Source: Chrysophaeum taylorii
Taxonomy: Eukaryota; Sar; Pelagophyceae; Pelagomonadales; Pelagomonadaceae
Length of the DNA: 64,000 nucleotides
Direction: 5' to 3'
NCBI GenBank assembly: GCA_029834535.1
Contig: JAQMWT010000671.1
Location: forward strand, 62,001-126,000
Shown here: one piece after another, positions 43,886 through 53,179 of the stretch
Layout: each line of letters opens with the position of its first letter
Numbering within the stretch: the stretch's first letter is position 1
Notes under the pieces: generated by a model
What the model saw: the letters and a program-made list of their open reading frames with translations, nothing else
What the model was told of the DNA's origin: nothing
Database searches by the model: none
Made by a program: the position numbers and the translations under genes

Positions 43886-44518
43886 CGGGTCGGTCGGTCG
43901 TCTCGAGTTGCGCCCAACAAGAGGACGCCCTCTAGGAGTCGATCGGCGCAAACAACACTCATATCAGACTATTCCAAGAACGCCACTATCGGCTGCGGTG
44001 GTGGTGATGATGGTGCGAGCGATGACGCCTTGCGGGGGATCGTGCACGCGTCGGAGGTCGGGGTGTCGGATAGAGTACACGACTTTGGGCCCACGACCGC
44101 GGCGTCGGCGCGCGCGGCGGTCGAACCATTGGGGGCTGCCTCGAGCTCGGTGGGGTCGACTTGGAGGGGTCGCATTCATGCGCCGCGCGTCGAAACATCT
44201 CCTGGAGACTTGTCGGCGGTTCTCTCTCGCGGGCCGCTTGTTGACCTCAGGCTCGTTGCCTCGTGGACTAGGTGTGGTGTGCACGCGGTTCTGGCCGAAG
44301 GCCTCGTCCAGCTCGACCCGACGCAGCTCCCCGGCCCGTAAGACACAAGATCACCAGATTGGTCCTCGGTGACGGCATCGACTTCTCCAGCTTGAGGAAG
44401 AGCATTGTGGACTTTTGCTGACGATAAAGGGGGCAGCTTGCTTCCAAACCCTATATATACACTCTGGTCAGCTTATTATTTATTTATTCCTCGCGTGCGG
44501 GTTATTGACAATCAAGTG
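43886..44518. other. No recognisable gene
   Basis: A forward open frame runs from the TTTTC tract to 44341 but is motif-free and low in confidence. 'cctatatatacactc' at 44450-44464 is TATA-like, but no gene start is seen after it. The rest precedes the kinesin 3' end. Confidence 0.4.
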
Positions 44519-46897
44519 TCAGAAGAAGCGGATGTCGCGGTTGTCTTCTTCCGGTGGTGGTGCGAGCGATGGGCGTTGCGGCGAGAGGTGGTCGGGCCGC
44601 GGATGGAGGCCGGTCTCCGGGACAGGCGTGTCATGAGCCTCCCCCCGATCGTGGTTGGTGGGCCGTTGGTTTTGGTGAAGAGGCGGATTTTTCGGCAAGT
44701 CGTCCGAGTCGAGGTAATACGTGTCAGAGGGTGGTCTTTGGTCGATGGGGCTCGCGCGTACGACATCCTGGAGTTTGCGTCCGAAGGCGTCGTCGGGCTC
44801 ACCCTGAAGGGGCGACGACGAGCGCCGAACCTCGGCGTGGAGTTGGTCGTAGTACTGCCTAAGTTTCCGCTTTTGCTTTTCGGCGCGGCGGCGATACTTG
44901 GCTTCCTTGTCTGCGGCGAGCTGGCGCGCGGCCTCGCGTTCCTCCTCCTCGCGGCGCAGCATCTCGTTTTCTTGCTCGCTCTTGCGAACGAGCCACTCGC
45001 GCGTCTGCGCGTGCTTTCTCATTCGCGCCTTGGTCTCTCGAAGTTCGCGCTTGAGCGCTTCCTCGCGCTCGACTTCCGGGTCGATCCAGTCGCCGCCCGT
45101 TCGGCTTTGGCGACCCTGGCGCACGCGGTACTTGGGTCCCGCCGCGGCGCGCGCCTCGGCCGCGAGCAAGCTCGCCCTGTCCGGCTCTGGCGGCTTCTTG
45201 AGAGCCTTTCTTTTGCTCTCGTCGACGACGCTCCTCGGCGGCGGCGGCGGCGCTGCCGCCGCCGAGGCAAGCGCGGTGCCTCCTTGGTTCTCGTCGTCGT
45301 CGTCGTCGTCGTCGCCACCCTGCGGGGGCGACGGAAGCTCGACCAATTCGTTGTCGTCGCCTCGAAAGTCGACGGCCTCGAGCGCGGCTTCAATGCGCCG
45401 CCGCATCTCGTCCTCTTCGATTTCAAAGGCAAAAAAGTTTGACGAGGTCTCGCGTACCGACGTCAACGCTGCCTCGAGTTTGGTGTTTCGCTGGACGAGG
45501 CGCCTGTATTTCGCGGCGCGGTCGAGCGGCGAGTCGCTTCGTCGGTCCGGGTGCGGTGCTCTCGCGTCCGGTACCAACGCCGGCAGCAGGTTTTTCTTTG
45601 CGGCGCCGGCGAAAGAGGTGATCGACACCTTGTCGTCGTCGTCGTTTTTTTTGTTGTTGTTGTTGGGAAGCAGCCGCGCGCGGAGGTCTCGGTTCTCGAT
45701 CTTGAGGCGTTCGAGCTCGTTCAAGAGACGCTCGAGGTCAAAACCGCCGTCGAGCTTGGCGTCGCGCGTTATGGACTGCAGCATGGCCCGGAGGCGCACC
45801 ACCTCCGACTGGAGTCGCTGCACCATGGCGTAGTCGATGGGTCGGTGTTCGTTTCGCCTCACGTTCGCCGTGACGCTGCGCGCGCGGTCGGCAAAGCGCA
45901 GCGTCGAGACCGATTCGTCGATGCAGTCGGCTGCGGGCGACAGCGTGGCGATGAGTCTCGTGATGGAATTGCCCCCCAGCGAGTCCTGGAGGAGGCGCGT
46001 CAGCTTTGAGTCGCGGTACGGGACGTGGACGTTCGTTCCGGGATCCTTGGCGGCCTTGGCGAGCGCGGCGATGCACTTGCCGAGAGTGTGGAGGGACTTG
46101 TTTATGTTCGTCATTTCGGCGACGCGGTCCTCGACCATGGTCTGGTAGATGTCCCACTTTTCCGACCCAGCGAGGTCGACGAGATTGAACTTTGAGCGCA
46201 GCGTCGACTCGCCGTCGCCCTCTACTCTTTTCTGCTCGATAAGCACCGTGAAGATCGAGTGGGACCGCGAGGACGCCGTGTTCATGTGCGTCTCCCGGAC
46301 CGCCCGGTTGTCCTCGCCCGCTTTGAGCAGCTGCATGCAGTCCTGCGCCGACCGCACGGCGTACTCGCTCAAGCCGCTCACGTAGTTTGCGCCGCCGCCC
46401 GTCTCGTCGTCCAATCTGATTTCGAGCGGCGTCGACCGCGTCGGGTCGCGCAGCATGTCGTACACCTGCTCGCGGTATATCTGCACGAACGAGGCATACA
46501 CGTGGCCTGTTGTGATGGCGCCAAACAGCGCGTCGACGGCCCTTGGTATGAGTCCCGCCTCGCTTCCTCCTCGCCACCCGGGCGGACCGAACATCGTGTG
46601 AGTTTTGCCCGAACTCGTTTGCCCGTACGCCAAAATGGTTGCGTTGTAGCCGCTCGCAACCTGGGTGGCGCAGTCGGCCACGTGTTCATACACTGCTTCC
46701 TGCGTCGCCGTCGGCCCGAGCACGTGGTCGAACGCGCACCGCAGTTGATGCCTCGCTTCGCTCCCCTCAAATATCACCTCTGGCTTACTCTCGTGCGCCC
46801 GAACCACCGCCGTCGTCTTGCGATCGCTCTCCGTCTCGATCACCGGACGGATGCGCACCAGGACCTTGATGCGCTCCCGCAGCACCTTCTCCTCCAT
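44519..46897 (-). CDS. Kinesin, N-terminal motor
   Basis: 792 aa from ATG 46897 (the open frame extends upstream through a CAA/CAG-like run with no better start). The motor domain spans residues ~1-335: ERIKVLVRIRP, the P-loop AYGQTSSGKTHTM, switch I NTASSRSHSIF, switch II LVDLAGSEK, and the microtubule-binding stretch VPYRDSKLTRLLQDSLGGNS. LRFADRARSV is followed by a neck with coiled coil (QRLQSEVVRLRAMLQ, LERLKIENRDLRARL). The remainder is charged and helical, with Arg/Glu-rich coiled coil and a disordered Pro-rich end. It is an ATP-driven microtubule motor, probably plus-end directed by its N-terminal motor position. The 'SEKWDIYQ' after switch II replaces the usual 'SER' and may mark a particular protist subfamily; I do not assign one. 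Confidence 0.95.
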   Translation of the reverse strand: MEEKVLRERIKVLVRIRPVIETESDRKTTAVVRAHESKPEVIFEGSEARHQLRCAFDHVLGPTATQEAVYEHVADCATQVASGYNATILAYGQTSSGKTHTMFGPPGWRGGSEAGLIPRAVDALFGAITTGHVYASFVQIYREQVYDMLRDPTRSTPLEIRLDDETGGGANYVSGLSEYAVRSAQDCMQLLKAGEDNRAVRETHMNTASSRSHSIFTVLIEQKRVEGDGESTLRSKFNLVDLAGSEKWDIYQTMVEDRVAEMTNINKSLHTLGKCIAALAKAAKDPGTNVHVPYRDSKLTRLLQDSLGGNSITRLIATLSPAADCIDESVSTLRFADRARSVTANVRRNEHRPIDYAMVQRLQSEVVRLRAMLQSITRDAKLDGGFDLERLLNELERLKIENRDLRARLLPNNNNKKNDDDDKVSITSFAGAAKKNLLPALVPDARAPHPDRRSDSPLDRAAKYRRLVQRNTKLEAALTSVRETSSNFFAFEIEEDEMRRRIEAALEAVDFRGDDNELVELPSPPQGGDDDDDDDENQGGTALASAAAAPPPPPRSVVDESKRKALKKPPEPDRASLLAAEARAAAGPKYRVRQGRQSRTGGDWIDPEVEREEALKRELRETKARMRKHAQTREWLVRKSEQENEMLRREEEEREAARQLAADKEAKYRRRAEKQKRKLRQYYDQLHAEVRRSSSPLQGEPDDAFGRKLQDVVRASPIDQRPPSDTYYLDSDDLPKNPPLHQNQRPTNHDRGEAHDTPVPETGLHPRPDHLSPQRPSLAPPPEEDNRDIRFF

Positions 46898-47703
46898 CAA
46901 CAACAAAAACAACAACAACAACAACAAAGAAGAGCAACGGCCCTATCGCATCCTTAACCTTATAATAATAATAACAAGGCTCCGTCCACTTCAAACTTTT
47001 GGGCCGTTTCGACGATTATGGTCTGATCGATTGGAAAGAGCAGCCCGGACTGACTGACTGACTGACTGAGTGACTGGGTGACTCAATGGAGGTGCGGCAT
47101 TTCCCAAACCAATGCTCCCGGCCGTCCTCCGGCGTCGTCGCCTCGCAGAAATAACACGTCTGTTGCCGCGAGCTGTGTGCATCGACGTTTTTTTTGAAAG
47201 ATGCGTCTACCTACAGTCTCCTTCGGCGACGGCTAACAACAGAGTACCCACAAGCTTTTTTTCCGGGTTCGACTCGTTGTGTGTTGTGCTCTACGGCACT
47301 ACACAAGTTGAGTCGCCCCAACATACATAAAATGCCGTGATCGCGGGCTATGGAAGGACACGCGTAAACGCAACGCCGCTCTTGCAGCTGGAAGGAAAAA
47401 AAGCTCTCGCGGCGACGACACCGATGCGGATGACTTTTCCGAGCGTAGGCGATAAGAGCAGAGAACGACGGCCTTGCTGCTGCTGCTGCTGCTGCTGCTG
47501 AGTCGCTCGCTCCTCGCCGCAGATGGACCTCCTGCCGCGGAATTTCACGTGGTGGTGCTACTAACACTAAGGGATGCTGGCTTGCTGCGAGGTGTAGGCG
47601 GGTCTCCTTGATTTGCGTTGTCGTCGAGAAAGAAGGAGAGTTGCCCAGGCCACTACAAAGTTTTTCGCCAAGGAGGGTATTCTTCTCGCGTTACCCTCTA
47701 TCT
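46898..47703. other. Intergenic between two divergent genes
   Basis: No gene seen. It contains a CAA run (46900-46927), a TAA run (~46959-46974), GACT tetranucleotides (~47048-47078) and a CTG run (47475-47499). Promoters of the kinesin (-) and the small protein gene (+) should lie here. Confidence 0.6.
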
Positions 47704-47999
47704 ATGGACGCGTTGTGAGTGTGTCGATATTCCCTACGGCGAGGACGGAGCGAGCGTGTTTCGTTAGGTGCACGATGATCTGTGGGGGCGCCGAGGAGCA
47801 GCTGATCGACACTGAGCAGGTCGGTCAGGAGACGAGCCAGGGCGATCCGTTCGCAGCACACGAAAACGCGCTCATCGGCACCCCAGCACCTGTTCAGGCT
47901 CCCGAGGCCCCACAGGTCGGACTCCTCGATGACTTCGCGGCGCCGCCGGCGGCGGCACGGCAGGGACCGCCCGTATCGGGCGACTTAATCCAATTCTAG
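47704..47999 (+). CDS. Small protein with endocytic-adaptor-type peptide motifs
   Basis: Proposed two-exon gene: 47704-47714 (ATGGACGCGTT), a 53-nt GTGAGT...TTAG intron, then 47768-47999, giving about 80 aa. Without splicing, the same frame can start at ATG 47775 (74 aa). The product is acidic, Pro/Ala-rich and probably unstructured. It carries GDPF (a DPF motif as bound by AP-2 appendages), LLDDF, and a C-terminal DLIQF. Such short linear motifs occur in tails of clathrin adaptors and accessory proteins; here they stand alone without a folded domain. A role in vesicle trafficking is a guess. The short length leaves real doubt about gene status, though codon choice and the good splice consensus favour it. 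Confidence 0.5.
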
Positions 48000-48065
48000 G
48001 AGGAGCGGTCGTCCGAGGTCGCTGCATGCGATAGGGGTATCTAGAGATCGATCCGTTGGAATGCG

Positions 48066-48596
48066 ATGGGGCGCATCCGCGATGCCGTCGTCGCGTTAGC
48101 GCGGCGCGAGTTCGAGGCGCGGCCGGTCGAAAGGTCCGTTGCGCCCTCGAGCCCATCGCCGCCAGAACTCATCGCGGAGGCGCTCGGGGCGCTGGCCGAG
48201 CGCGGCGCCGTTGGCCCCGGGAAGCGCGTGGTCGACCTTGGGTGCGGTGACGGGCGATGGCTCGCCGCAGCACGAAGTTTTGGGTGCCAGGGCGTTGGTG
48301 TGGATCTCGACGCCGCCGCCGTCGAGGCGGCGAGACATGATCTCGAGGCCCGGGGGCTCGACGGTATCCAGCTTCGAGTTCAAGACCTCTTCCAAGCTGA
48401 CCTCAATAGCTTCGACGTCGTCATCGCCTACCTCTTCCGCGACGGCTGCCGGAGGCTCCAAGCGAAGCTCCAAGCGGAACTTCCCCCCGGCGCCTCGGTC
48501 GTCTGCGTTGGCTTCGCCCTGCCGAACTGGACCCCTTCCTTCCACACGCGCTCCGCCCACGGCCTCATGCTCCGCATCTACACTTCCCCGCGATAG
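48066..48596 (+). CDS. Class I SAM-dependent methyltransferase (ATPSCKMT/FAM173-like)
   Basis: 176 aa from ATG 48066. Motif I is VVDLGCGDGRWLAAA (SAM binding), followed by GVGVDLD (acidic residue for the ribose) and, at residues ~115-135, FDVVIAYLFRDG. The compact fold and the order of motifs, with a short helical start before motif I, resemble FAM173-type protein lysine methyltransferases (which modify mitochondrial proteins such as ATP synthase c-subunit or ANT). Substrate is inferred from resemblance only. It lies 67 bp after the small-protein gene and 170 bp before the kinase, all on the plus strand. Confidence 0.75.
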   Translation: MGRIRDAVVALARREFEARPVERSVAPSSPSPPELIAEALGALAERGAVGPGKRVVDLGCGDGRWLAAARSFGCQGVGVDLDAAAVEAARHDLEARGLDGIQLRVQDLFQADLNSFDVVIAYLFRDGCRRLQAKLQAELPPGASVVCVGFALPNWTPSFHTRSAHGLMLRIYTSPR

Positions 48597-48766
48597 GGGA
48601 TGGGGTGGTCGTCGAGCCGCCGGGCGGGTGCTGTTGCGAAGATTTGTTTGTTGTTGCTAAGGACGACATCAGCCCCTCCCCCCTACTCGGATGGATGGAT
48701 GGGTGAGGTCATTCACAGTATCCCCTAACATCCTGAAATAAAAGTGCTCGGAAGATTCCGAGGGTG

Positions 48767-49627
48767 ATGGCAGCGCGCGGTCGGGTGGTATTCCTGGGCC
48801 TCGCGCGCGCTCTGCGCGAGCGGCCGCAGCACCACGTGTCCCTTCGCGAGCCGGCCAAGCCGGCGGCGCAGACGTGGGCGGCCCCTTCGCTGCGGCGCGA
48901 AGAGCCTCGATGCCCGCGACTTGAGCGAGATTTCCACGTCGGGGAGGTGTGCGGTCGCGGCGCGTTCGCCGAGGTCGTTCGCGCGACGCACCGCGTCGAC
49001 GGCCGGGTTTACGCGATCAAAATCGTCAGAGACGGATGCGCCCGCGAAGCGCGAGTTCTCGCGGCGCTCGAGCCGCACCCGAATATAGTCCGTTATTACG
49101 GCGCCTGGCGCGAGCCCAAAGTCCTGTGCGTGCAGCTCGAGTTCGCCGGGCCCAGCTTGCGGGCTCTCCTGGACCGCGGCGGCTCCGTCTTGCCGCAAGA
49201 AATTGCCCTCGCCGTCGCCGCGGGCCTCCGACACGTCCACGCCGCGGGCCTCGCGCACTCGGACCTCGCTCCCGCGAACCTTCTGAAGGGCCACCACTGG
49301 CTCATATGCGACTTTGGCCTCGCGCAGCGGGCGGACGCCTTCGAGCCCACCGACGACGGCCACCCTCACTACATCGCCCCTCGTCGCGAAAAAGACCCGA
49401 CCAAGGCAGACATTTTTAGCCTGGGGGTCATCCTCTTCGAGCTCCTCGCCCCCCTCCCGACCGCCATGGAGCGCGCCTGCGTCCTCGGCGACCCTCCCTA
49501 CGCGGTCCCCGGAGGCTGCGACACCAACCTCGCCGCCCTCGTCGCCGACATGACGTCCCTCGACCCCGACCACCGACCCACGGCCGCATCCCTCGTCACC
49601 GCCCTCTCCTCCGCCGCCGCACTATAA
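48767..49627 (+). CDS. Protein kinase, Wee1-like, with altered catalytic loop
   Basis: 286 aa from ATG 48767 (a GTG three bases earlier is not a eukaryotic start). Kinase landmarks: glycine loop VCGRGAFAEVV (~60-70), VAIK-type Lys in YAIKI, HPNIVRYYGAW (typical of the Wee1/PEK branch), catalytic loop HSDLAPANLL, and DFGLA. The APE region reads YIAPRREKD, followed by ADIFSLGVILFEL. Compared with ordinary Ser/Thr kinases (HRDLKPEN), Arg is Ser and the catalytic-loop Lys is Ala, while Asp and Asn remain. The protein may be active with reduced efficiency, or be a pseudokinase. Wee1 itself inhibits CDK by Tyr phosphorylation; that function is not established here. A large minus-strand ORF overlapping it is a shadow. 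Confidence 0.85.
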   Translation: MAARGRVVFLGLARALRERPQHHVSLREPAKPAAQTWAAPSLRREEPRCPRLERDFHVGEVCGRGAFAEVVRATHRVDGRVYAIKIVRDGCAREARVLAALEPHPNIVRYYGAWREPKVLCVQLEFAGPSLRALLDRGGSVLPQEIALAVAAGLRHVHAAGLAHSDLAPANLLKGHHWLICDFGLAQRADAFEPTDDGHPHYIAPRREKDPTKADIFSLGVILFELLAPLPTAMERACVLGDPPYAVPGGCDTNLAALVADMTSLDPDHRPTAASLVTALSSAAAL

Positions 49628-49634
49628 TAATAAT

Positions 49635-50015
49635 CTACCGCTTCGCGAGCAACGCGCACACCCGGGCGCATTCTTCCTGCGGAGCGGGCTTTCGGCGCTT
49701 GTTTCGCGGCATCGAATCGATCTGCCGCAACGCCTGCATCACGGGCTCCTGGATGGGCGCCACCACCACGTCTTCCTGCGGCTCGAGGTCCGCTCCGAGG
49801 CCGCCGTAGAGGTCGTCCTCCTCCTCCGCCGCCGGACTCTCCTCGGCCTGCTCCTCCGGCGCCTCCTCCTTGGGGGGCACGTCTCCCGTACGCCACGAAC
49901 TGTCTACCCGCGTCGCGTCGACGTACACCGGCAGCACGGCGACGCGTCGCAGCCAGTACCGTTCGGCTTCCTCTTCGATACCGCCGCCGCCGCCCCAAGG
50001 AACAACACCGCTCAT
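49635..50015 (-). CDS. Acidic hypothetical protein
   Basis: 126 aa from ATG 50015, ending 8 bp from the convergent kinase stop. The N-terminus (GIEEEAERYWLRRVAVLPVY) looks folded. The middle is an acidic Glu/Pro/Ala-rich segment with DLYGGLGADLEP, and the C-terminus is basic (PRNKRRKP), possibly a nuclear localisation signal. I do not recognise the family. It is divergent to the methyltransferase at 50053 with only 37 bp between start codons, implying a shared promoter. Confidence 0.6.
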   Translation of the reverse strand: MSGVVPWGGGGGIEEEAERYWLRRVAVLPVYVDATRVDSSWRTGDVPPKEEAPEEQAEESPAAEEEDDLYGGLGADLEPQEDVVVAPIQEPVMQALRQIDSMPRNKRRKPAPQEECARVCALLAKR

Positions 50016-50052
50016 GACAACGCGGGTTAGGGAGTGTCATTACAGAAGAAAA

Positions 50053-50964
50053 ATGCAACCACTCTTTGTCGCGACGACAACGCTGTGGCGGACGCTCGAC
50101 GTCGCGAGCTGGCCGATTCCGCGGCGCGTCGCCGTCCTCGAGAACGCGGCCATTTCCCGGCCGAGCGACCTGAGCTGGGCGGGCGGGCGAGGCCTAGCTG
50201 CCTTTCTCGCGTCGACGGCCCTCGTCGGCGGCAAGAAGGTGGTCGAACTAGGGGCTGGGTGCGGGCTCGTGTCGCGGTGCTGCGTTGAGCTGGGGGCAAG
50301 CGTCGTGGCGACGGACTACGACGACCAAGCGCTGGCGCGCGTGGCCACTAACGGAAACCTCGAGGCGCGTTTCTTCGACGTGTTTGGCGGCGAAGGTCTC
50401 CCGGCGTGCGACGTCCTCGTCGCCTCGGACATCATGTACACCTCGGCGCTGGCCGCCAAGGCTGGCGACCGCGCCGCCGAGGCTCTTGCCCGGGGTGCGA
50501 CGGTTGTTTTTGCCGATTCCCAGGGATGGGCCTGGCAGACGACTCGGGAGAGGGTTCTGGCGGCCGCGCCTCGAACTTGGGAGTCCCTAATTAACGTCCA
50601 CCATCGGAGAGCGACCAAGCGCGTCCGCATCCTCGTTGCGAGGCACGATGACGACGTTATCCGGGATATCGACATCGACCGCGGCCACCTCGTCTATTGC
50701 GACGACGACGATAGCTGGGCGGTCGTTGCGACCTCGCTCCTCGGCGAGCTCCACGTTGTTCCGCTCGTCCCCCTCGACGACCACCGGCTCGTCCTCGACC
50801 CCGACGTCCGCGCGCCCGTCCTCCTCGATGTGGACCGGGTAAGCCGAGTTGTAGACTACCCGTTGATTCCCCCACATTCTGACGATCTCCCTGCCGTCTG
50901 GTCCCTACGCCAAGCAGATTGGAGGAGACCTCGTCCGCCGTTGAAGCGTGGTGGGAATAATTAA
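50053..50964 (+). CDS. Lysine-methyltransferase-like protein (METTL21/Methyltransf_16 type)
   Basis: 303 aa from ATG 50053 (the frame upstream is open but lies inside the divergent neighbour). Residues ~25-60: SWAGGRGLAAFLAS leading to motif I VVELGAGCGLVSR, then VVATDYDD for SAM ribose binding, and a post-I motif CDVLVASDIMYTS in the position of the family's DxxY-type motif. This is the layout of METTL21-like protein lysine methyltransferases. The C-terminal ~120 residues (from RGHLVYCDDDD) are not part of the usual fold; they are rich in Asp, Val and Leu and may be an added beta-rich domain. Substrate unknown. Confidence 0.8.
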   Translation: MQPLFVATTTLWRTLDVASWPIPRRVAVLENAAISRPSDLSWAGGRGLAAFLASTALVGGKKVVELGAGCGLVSRCCVELGASVVATDYDDQALARVATNGNLEARFFDVFGGEGLPACDVLVASDIMYTSALAAKAGDRAAEALARGATVVFADSQGWAWQTTRERVLAAAPRTWESLINVHHRRATKRVRILVARHDDDVIRDIDIDRGHLVYCDDDDSWAVVATSLLGELHVVPLVPLDDHRLVLDPDVRAPVLLDVDRVSRVVDYPLIPPHSDDLPAVWSLRQADWRRPRPPLKRGGNN

Positions 50965-50987
50965 AAAAGTAACCCCGACGCGCATCG

Positions 50988-51700
50988 TCTTGTCTTGTCT
51001 TGTCTTGTCTATAAGCGGAATCGCTGGCCAAATGTGAGTGAACACAACCACCACCAGGCCAGGGCAGGGCTGCTGCGCGGACGCAGTGTGATTGGCGCAT
51101 TCCCAAAGGGAGAGGGCGACGATCAGTCAAGGAGGCCCGTTCTCCTTGGTCGAGTCGGCTTGCTTTTTAAAGAGCAAGGTGGTGGTGGTGGTGGTGGTGA
51201 AACAGCGAGTGCCTCTCTCTCTCGACATAACAAAAACAATAGCACTGTTCTGGCCATGGAAAGACGTCGCAGACCATAACAGCAACAACAAGAACACCAA
51301 ACAAACTGGACCAGCATCATCATCAAGAAGGAGTAGGGCAGTCACGAGAGCAGCGCTTGGTCAATGCTGGAGCAGCATAATCCACAGGGGTATATATAGC
51401 CCCGGGCACTCGCACACACCATGACCGGCATTCCTACCCTCACCTTTTGTAATCATCATCGTCAAGGAGTAGGGCACGAGAGCAGCGCTAAGTCAATGCT
51501 GGAGCAGCATAATCATCATCATCAAGAAGGAGTAGGGCAGTCACGAGAGCAGCGCTTGGTCAATGCTGGAGCAGCATAATCATCATCATCAAGAAGGAGT
51601 AGGGCAGTCGCGAGAGCAGCGCTTGGTCAATGCTGGAGCAGCATAATCATCATCATCAAGAAGGAGTAGGGCAGTCGCGAGAGCAGCGCTCGATCAACGC
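50988..51700. repeat. Minisatellite region: CTTGT run and 67-bp units
   Basis: A CTTGT run lies at 50988-51010 and a GTG run at ~51179-51200. A 67-bp unit ('aagaaggagtagggcagtc' ... 'gctggagcagcataatcat') starts at 51524, 51591 and 51658 with nearly exact copies. Older or interrupted copies lie at ~51327 and ~51457. Between those two, 'ggggtatatatagcccc' (51389-51405) is a TATA-like box framed by an inverted repeat. The block sits just past the 3' end of the protease-like gene. No coding gene seen. Confidence 0.8.
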
Positions 51701-51745
51701 GTGCCAAAAGAAAATCGTTGTTCGTTGGCGCCACGACACCCTAGT

Positions 51746-53179
51746 CTAGTAGTCGGCGTACCCGATGACTGTCGAGGTGCCGTCGTTGGTGTAGCAGCCC
51801 GCGGCGTCCCAGACCGCGCCCACGTAGCCCGCGTTGCCCTCGAGATTAATGCTGACGGCGATCGGGTAAGGAGAGTGGGCCTCTATCGTGATGTCAAGAG
51901 AGCCGAGGGCGGTGCCGGCGTCCGGAATGAAGTCGTTGGAGGATAAGTAGTAGGTGACCGTGACCGAGGTCGCTGCGGTTCCGACGTTGAGGAGCGTCAG
52001 GACGACGTAATAGGAGGCCGTGCTGGAATCGTAGGTCAAACCAATGATGTCGCTGTCGTAGAGACCAAAGACGTCGGCCTGGTACTTGATGACTTGGCAG
52101 TAGGTGCCAGGGTCGGTCCACTCCGAGATCGTGCCGCTGTACGTGGACGTTTCGCCGATGATGGCCTTATAGACTTCGACGAGGTCGTCGGAGACGAGAG
52201 CGCCCACCTCGTAGCAGCCGGTCAACCCGTATAGGTGGATGCCGGATATGTAGTAGGCCGAAGAAATGTACTGGTAGTAGGGGCTGCCGGACTCGCCGGG
52301 GAAGATGTAGGCATCGTATAAATAGATGAGTCCATCAAGGAGGTCGTCGACGGCCTCTAGGCGCCAGAGGCGCGAGAGGTACGCGTTAGGAATGTAGGTC
52401 TCGAGATCTTCGATGTAGCCCGGGTAGCCCGCGATCTGGAGGGAAGTCACGTTGCCCGTGTCCAAGTTAAACCAGCTGGTCAACATGCCGATCTCGCGGT
52501 CGACCTTGCAGATCTGCATGTCGTACCTCCATTCGCTGTCTACGTAGCTCGTTCTGTTGGTACACGCGTCCTTGTAGGTCGAAAGATATTCGCAATCCGT
52601 CTCGACGTCGTCGACGTAGGCCGTGCCGAGGTGCGCATAGTCCAGCCAGTCGGCCGCGTCGACCTCCGCATCGTACCCAAACCCGCAAGCGATCTGGAGC
52701 TTCGCGTACCCGACGCACGCGTCTCTTCCGCAGCTGCGCGTCATAAGGAAGTGGTACGGACCGATCAACGTCCCCGAGCAGAGACGCTGGCTGTCGTCGA
52801 CGAAGGTGGCGAGGACCTTGCACACTTCGGGCTGGTTCCACGGGTCGGCCACGACGCTCGCCGAGGCCGTCGGATCGTGCGGGTCGTCGTCGAATCCGTA
52901 GCACTGCTCGAGCCGCCGATCGTGGCCGAGTCTCTTTGGTACGTGCGGAATGGCGCGTTTGATCTTATCGGTGAAACTTTCGGCCTTTGTCTCGGTCCTG
53001 TTCTCGCGCGGTCTCCCCGATCTTTCCAGGGTCAACTTGTGCACCTTCAAATCCTTGTGATTCACCTTCCGCTCGGGCGCCCCCGCCATCCGGTGCAACG
53101 CCGGCCTTGCGCCCCGCTCGATGTCCCTGGGTTCGAATTGGCCACTCGCCCCCACAATCAAAACGGCGATCGCGATCAT
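51746..53179 (-). CDS. Secreted trypsin-fold (S1-type) protease homologue with missing catalytic His
   Basis: 477 aa. ATG 53179 is preceded by an in-frame TAG, so the start is firm. The N-terminus is a short signal peptide (MIAIAVLIVGASGQF), then a basic pro-region. The protease-like core lies at ~100-345. LCSGTLIGPYHFLMTRSCGR is where family members have the TAAHC block, but the catalytic His is absent. The Ser block is clear (FPGESGSPYYQY, GxSGxP), as in V8/glutamyl-endopeptidase-like enzymes. A C-terminal ~110-residue beta-rich domain (TVTYYLSSNDFIPDAG) may be a binding module. Tyr and Asp content is high. Secretion is well supported; proteolytic activity is doubtful. It could be an inactive binding or regulatory homologue. 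Confidence 0.8.
   Translation of the reverse strand: MIAIAVLIVGASGQFEPRDIERGARPALHRMAGAPERKVNHKDLKVHKLTLERSGRPRENRTETKAESFTDKIKRAIPHVPKRLGHDRRLEQCYGFDDDPHDPTASASVVADPWNQPEVCKVLATFVDDSQRLCSGTLIGPYHFLMTRSCGRDACVGYAKLQIACGFGYDAEVDAADWLDYAHLGTAYVDDVETDCEYLSTYKDACTNRTSYVDSEWRYDMQICKVDREIGMLTSWFNLDTGNVTSLQIAGYPGYIEDLETYIPNAYLSRLWRLEAVDDLLDGLIYLYDAYIFPGESGSPYYQYISSAYYISGIHLYGLTGCYEVGALVSDDLVEVYKAIIGETSTYSGTISEWTDPGTYCQVIKYQADVFGLYDSDIIGLTYDSSTASYYVVLTLLNVGTAATSVTVTYYLSSNDFIPDAGTALGSLDITIEAHSPYPIAVSINLEGNAGYVGAVWDAAGCYTNDGTSTVIGYADY

Noticed and set aside
43591-43962. Lys/Glu or Phe/Leu repeat proteins across the TTTTC tract
   Set aside because: Translation of a microsatellite; no unique sequence with coding character.
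48725-49573. 282-codon minus-strand ORF opposite the kinase
   Set aside because: The plus strand has kinase motifs in order; the antisense frame has none.
51457-51700. CRISPR-like array
   Set aside because: Units are contiguous 67-bp repeats without unique spacers, in a eukaryotic genome; it is a minisatellite.
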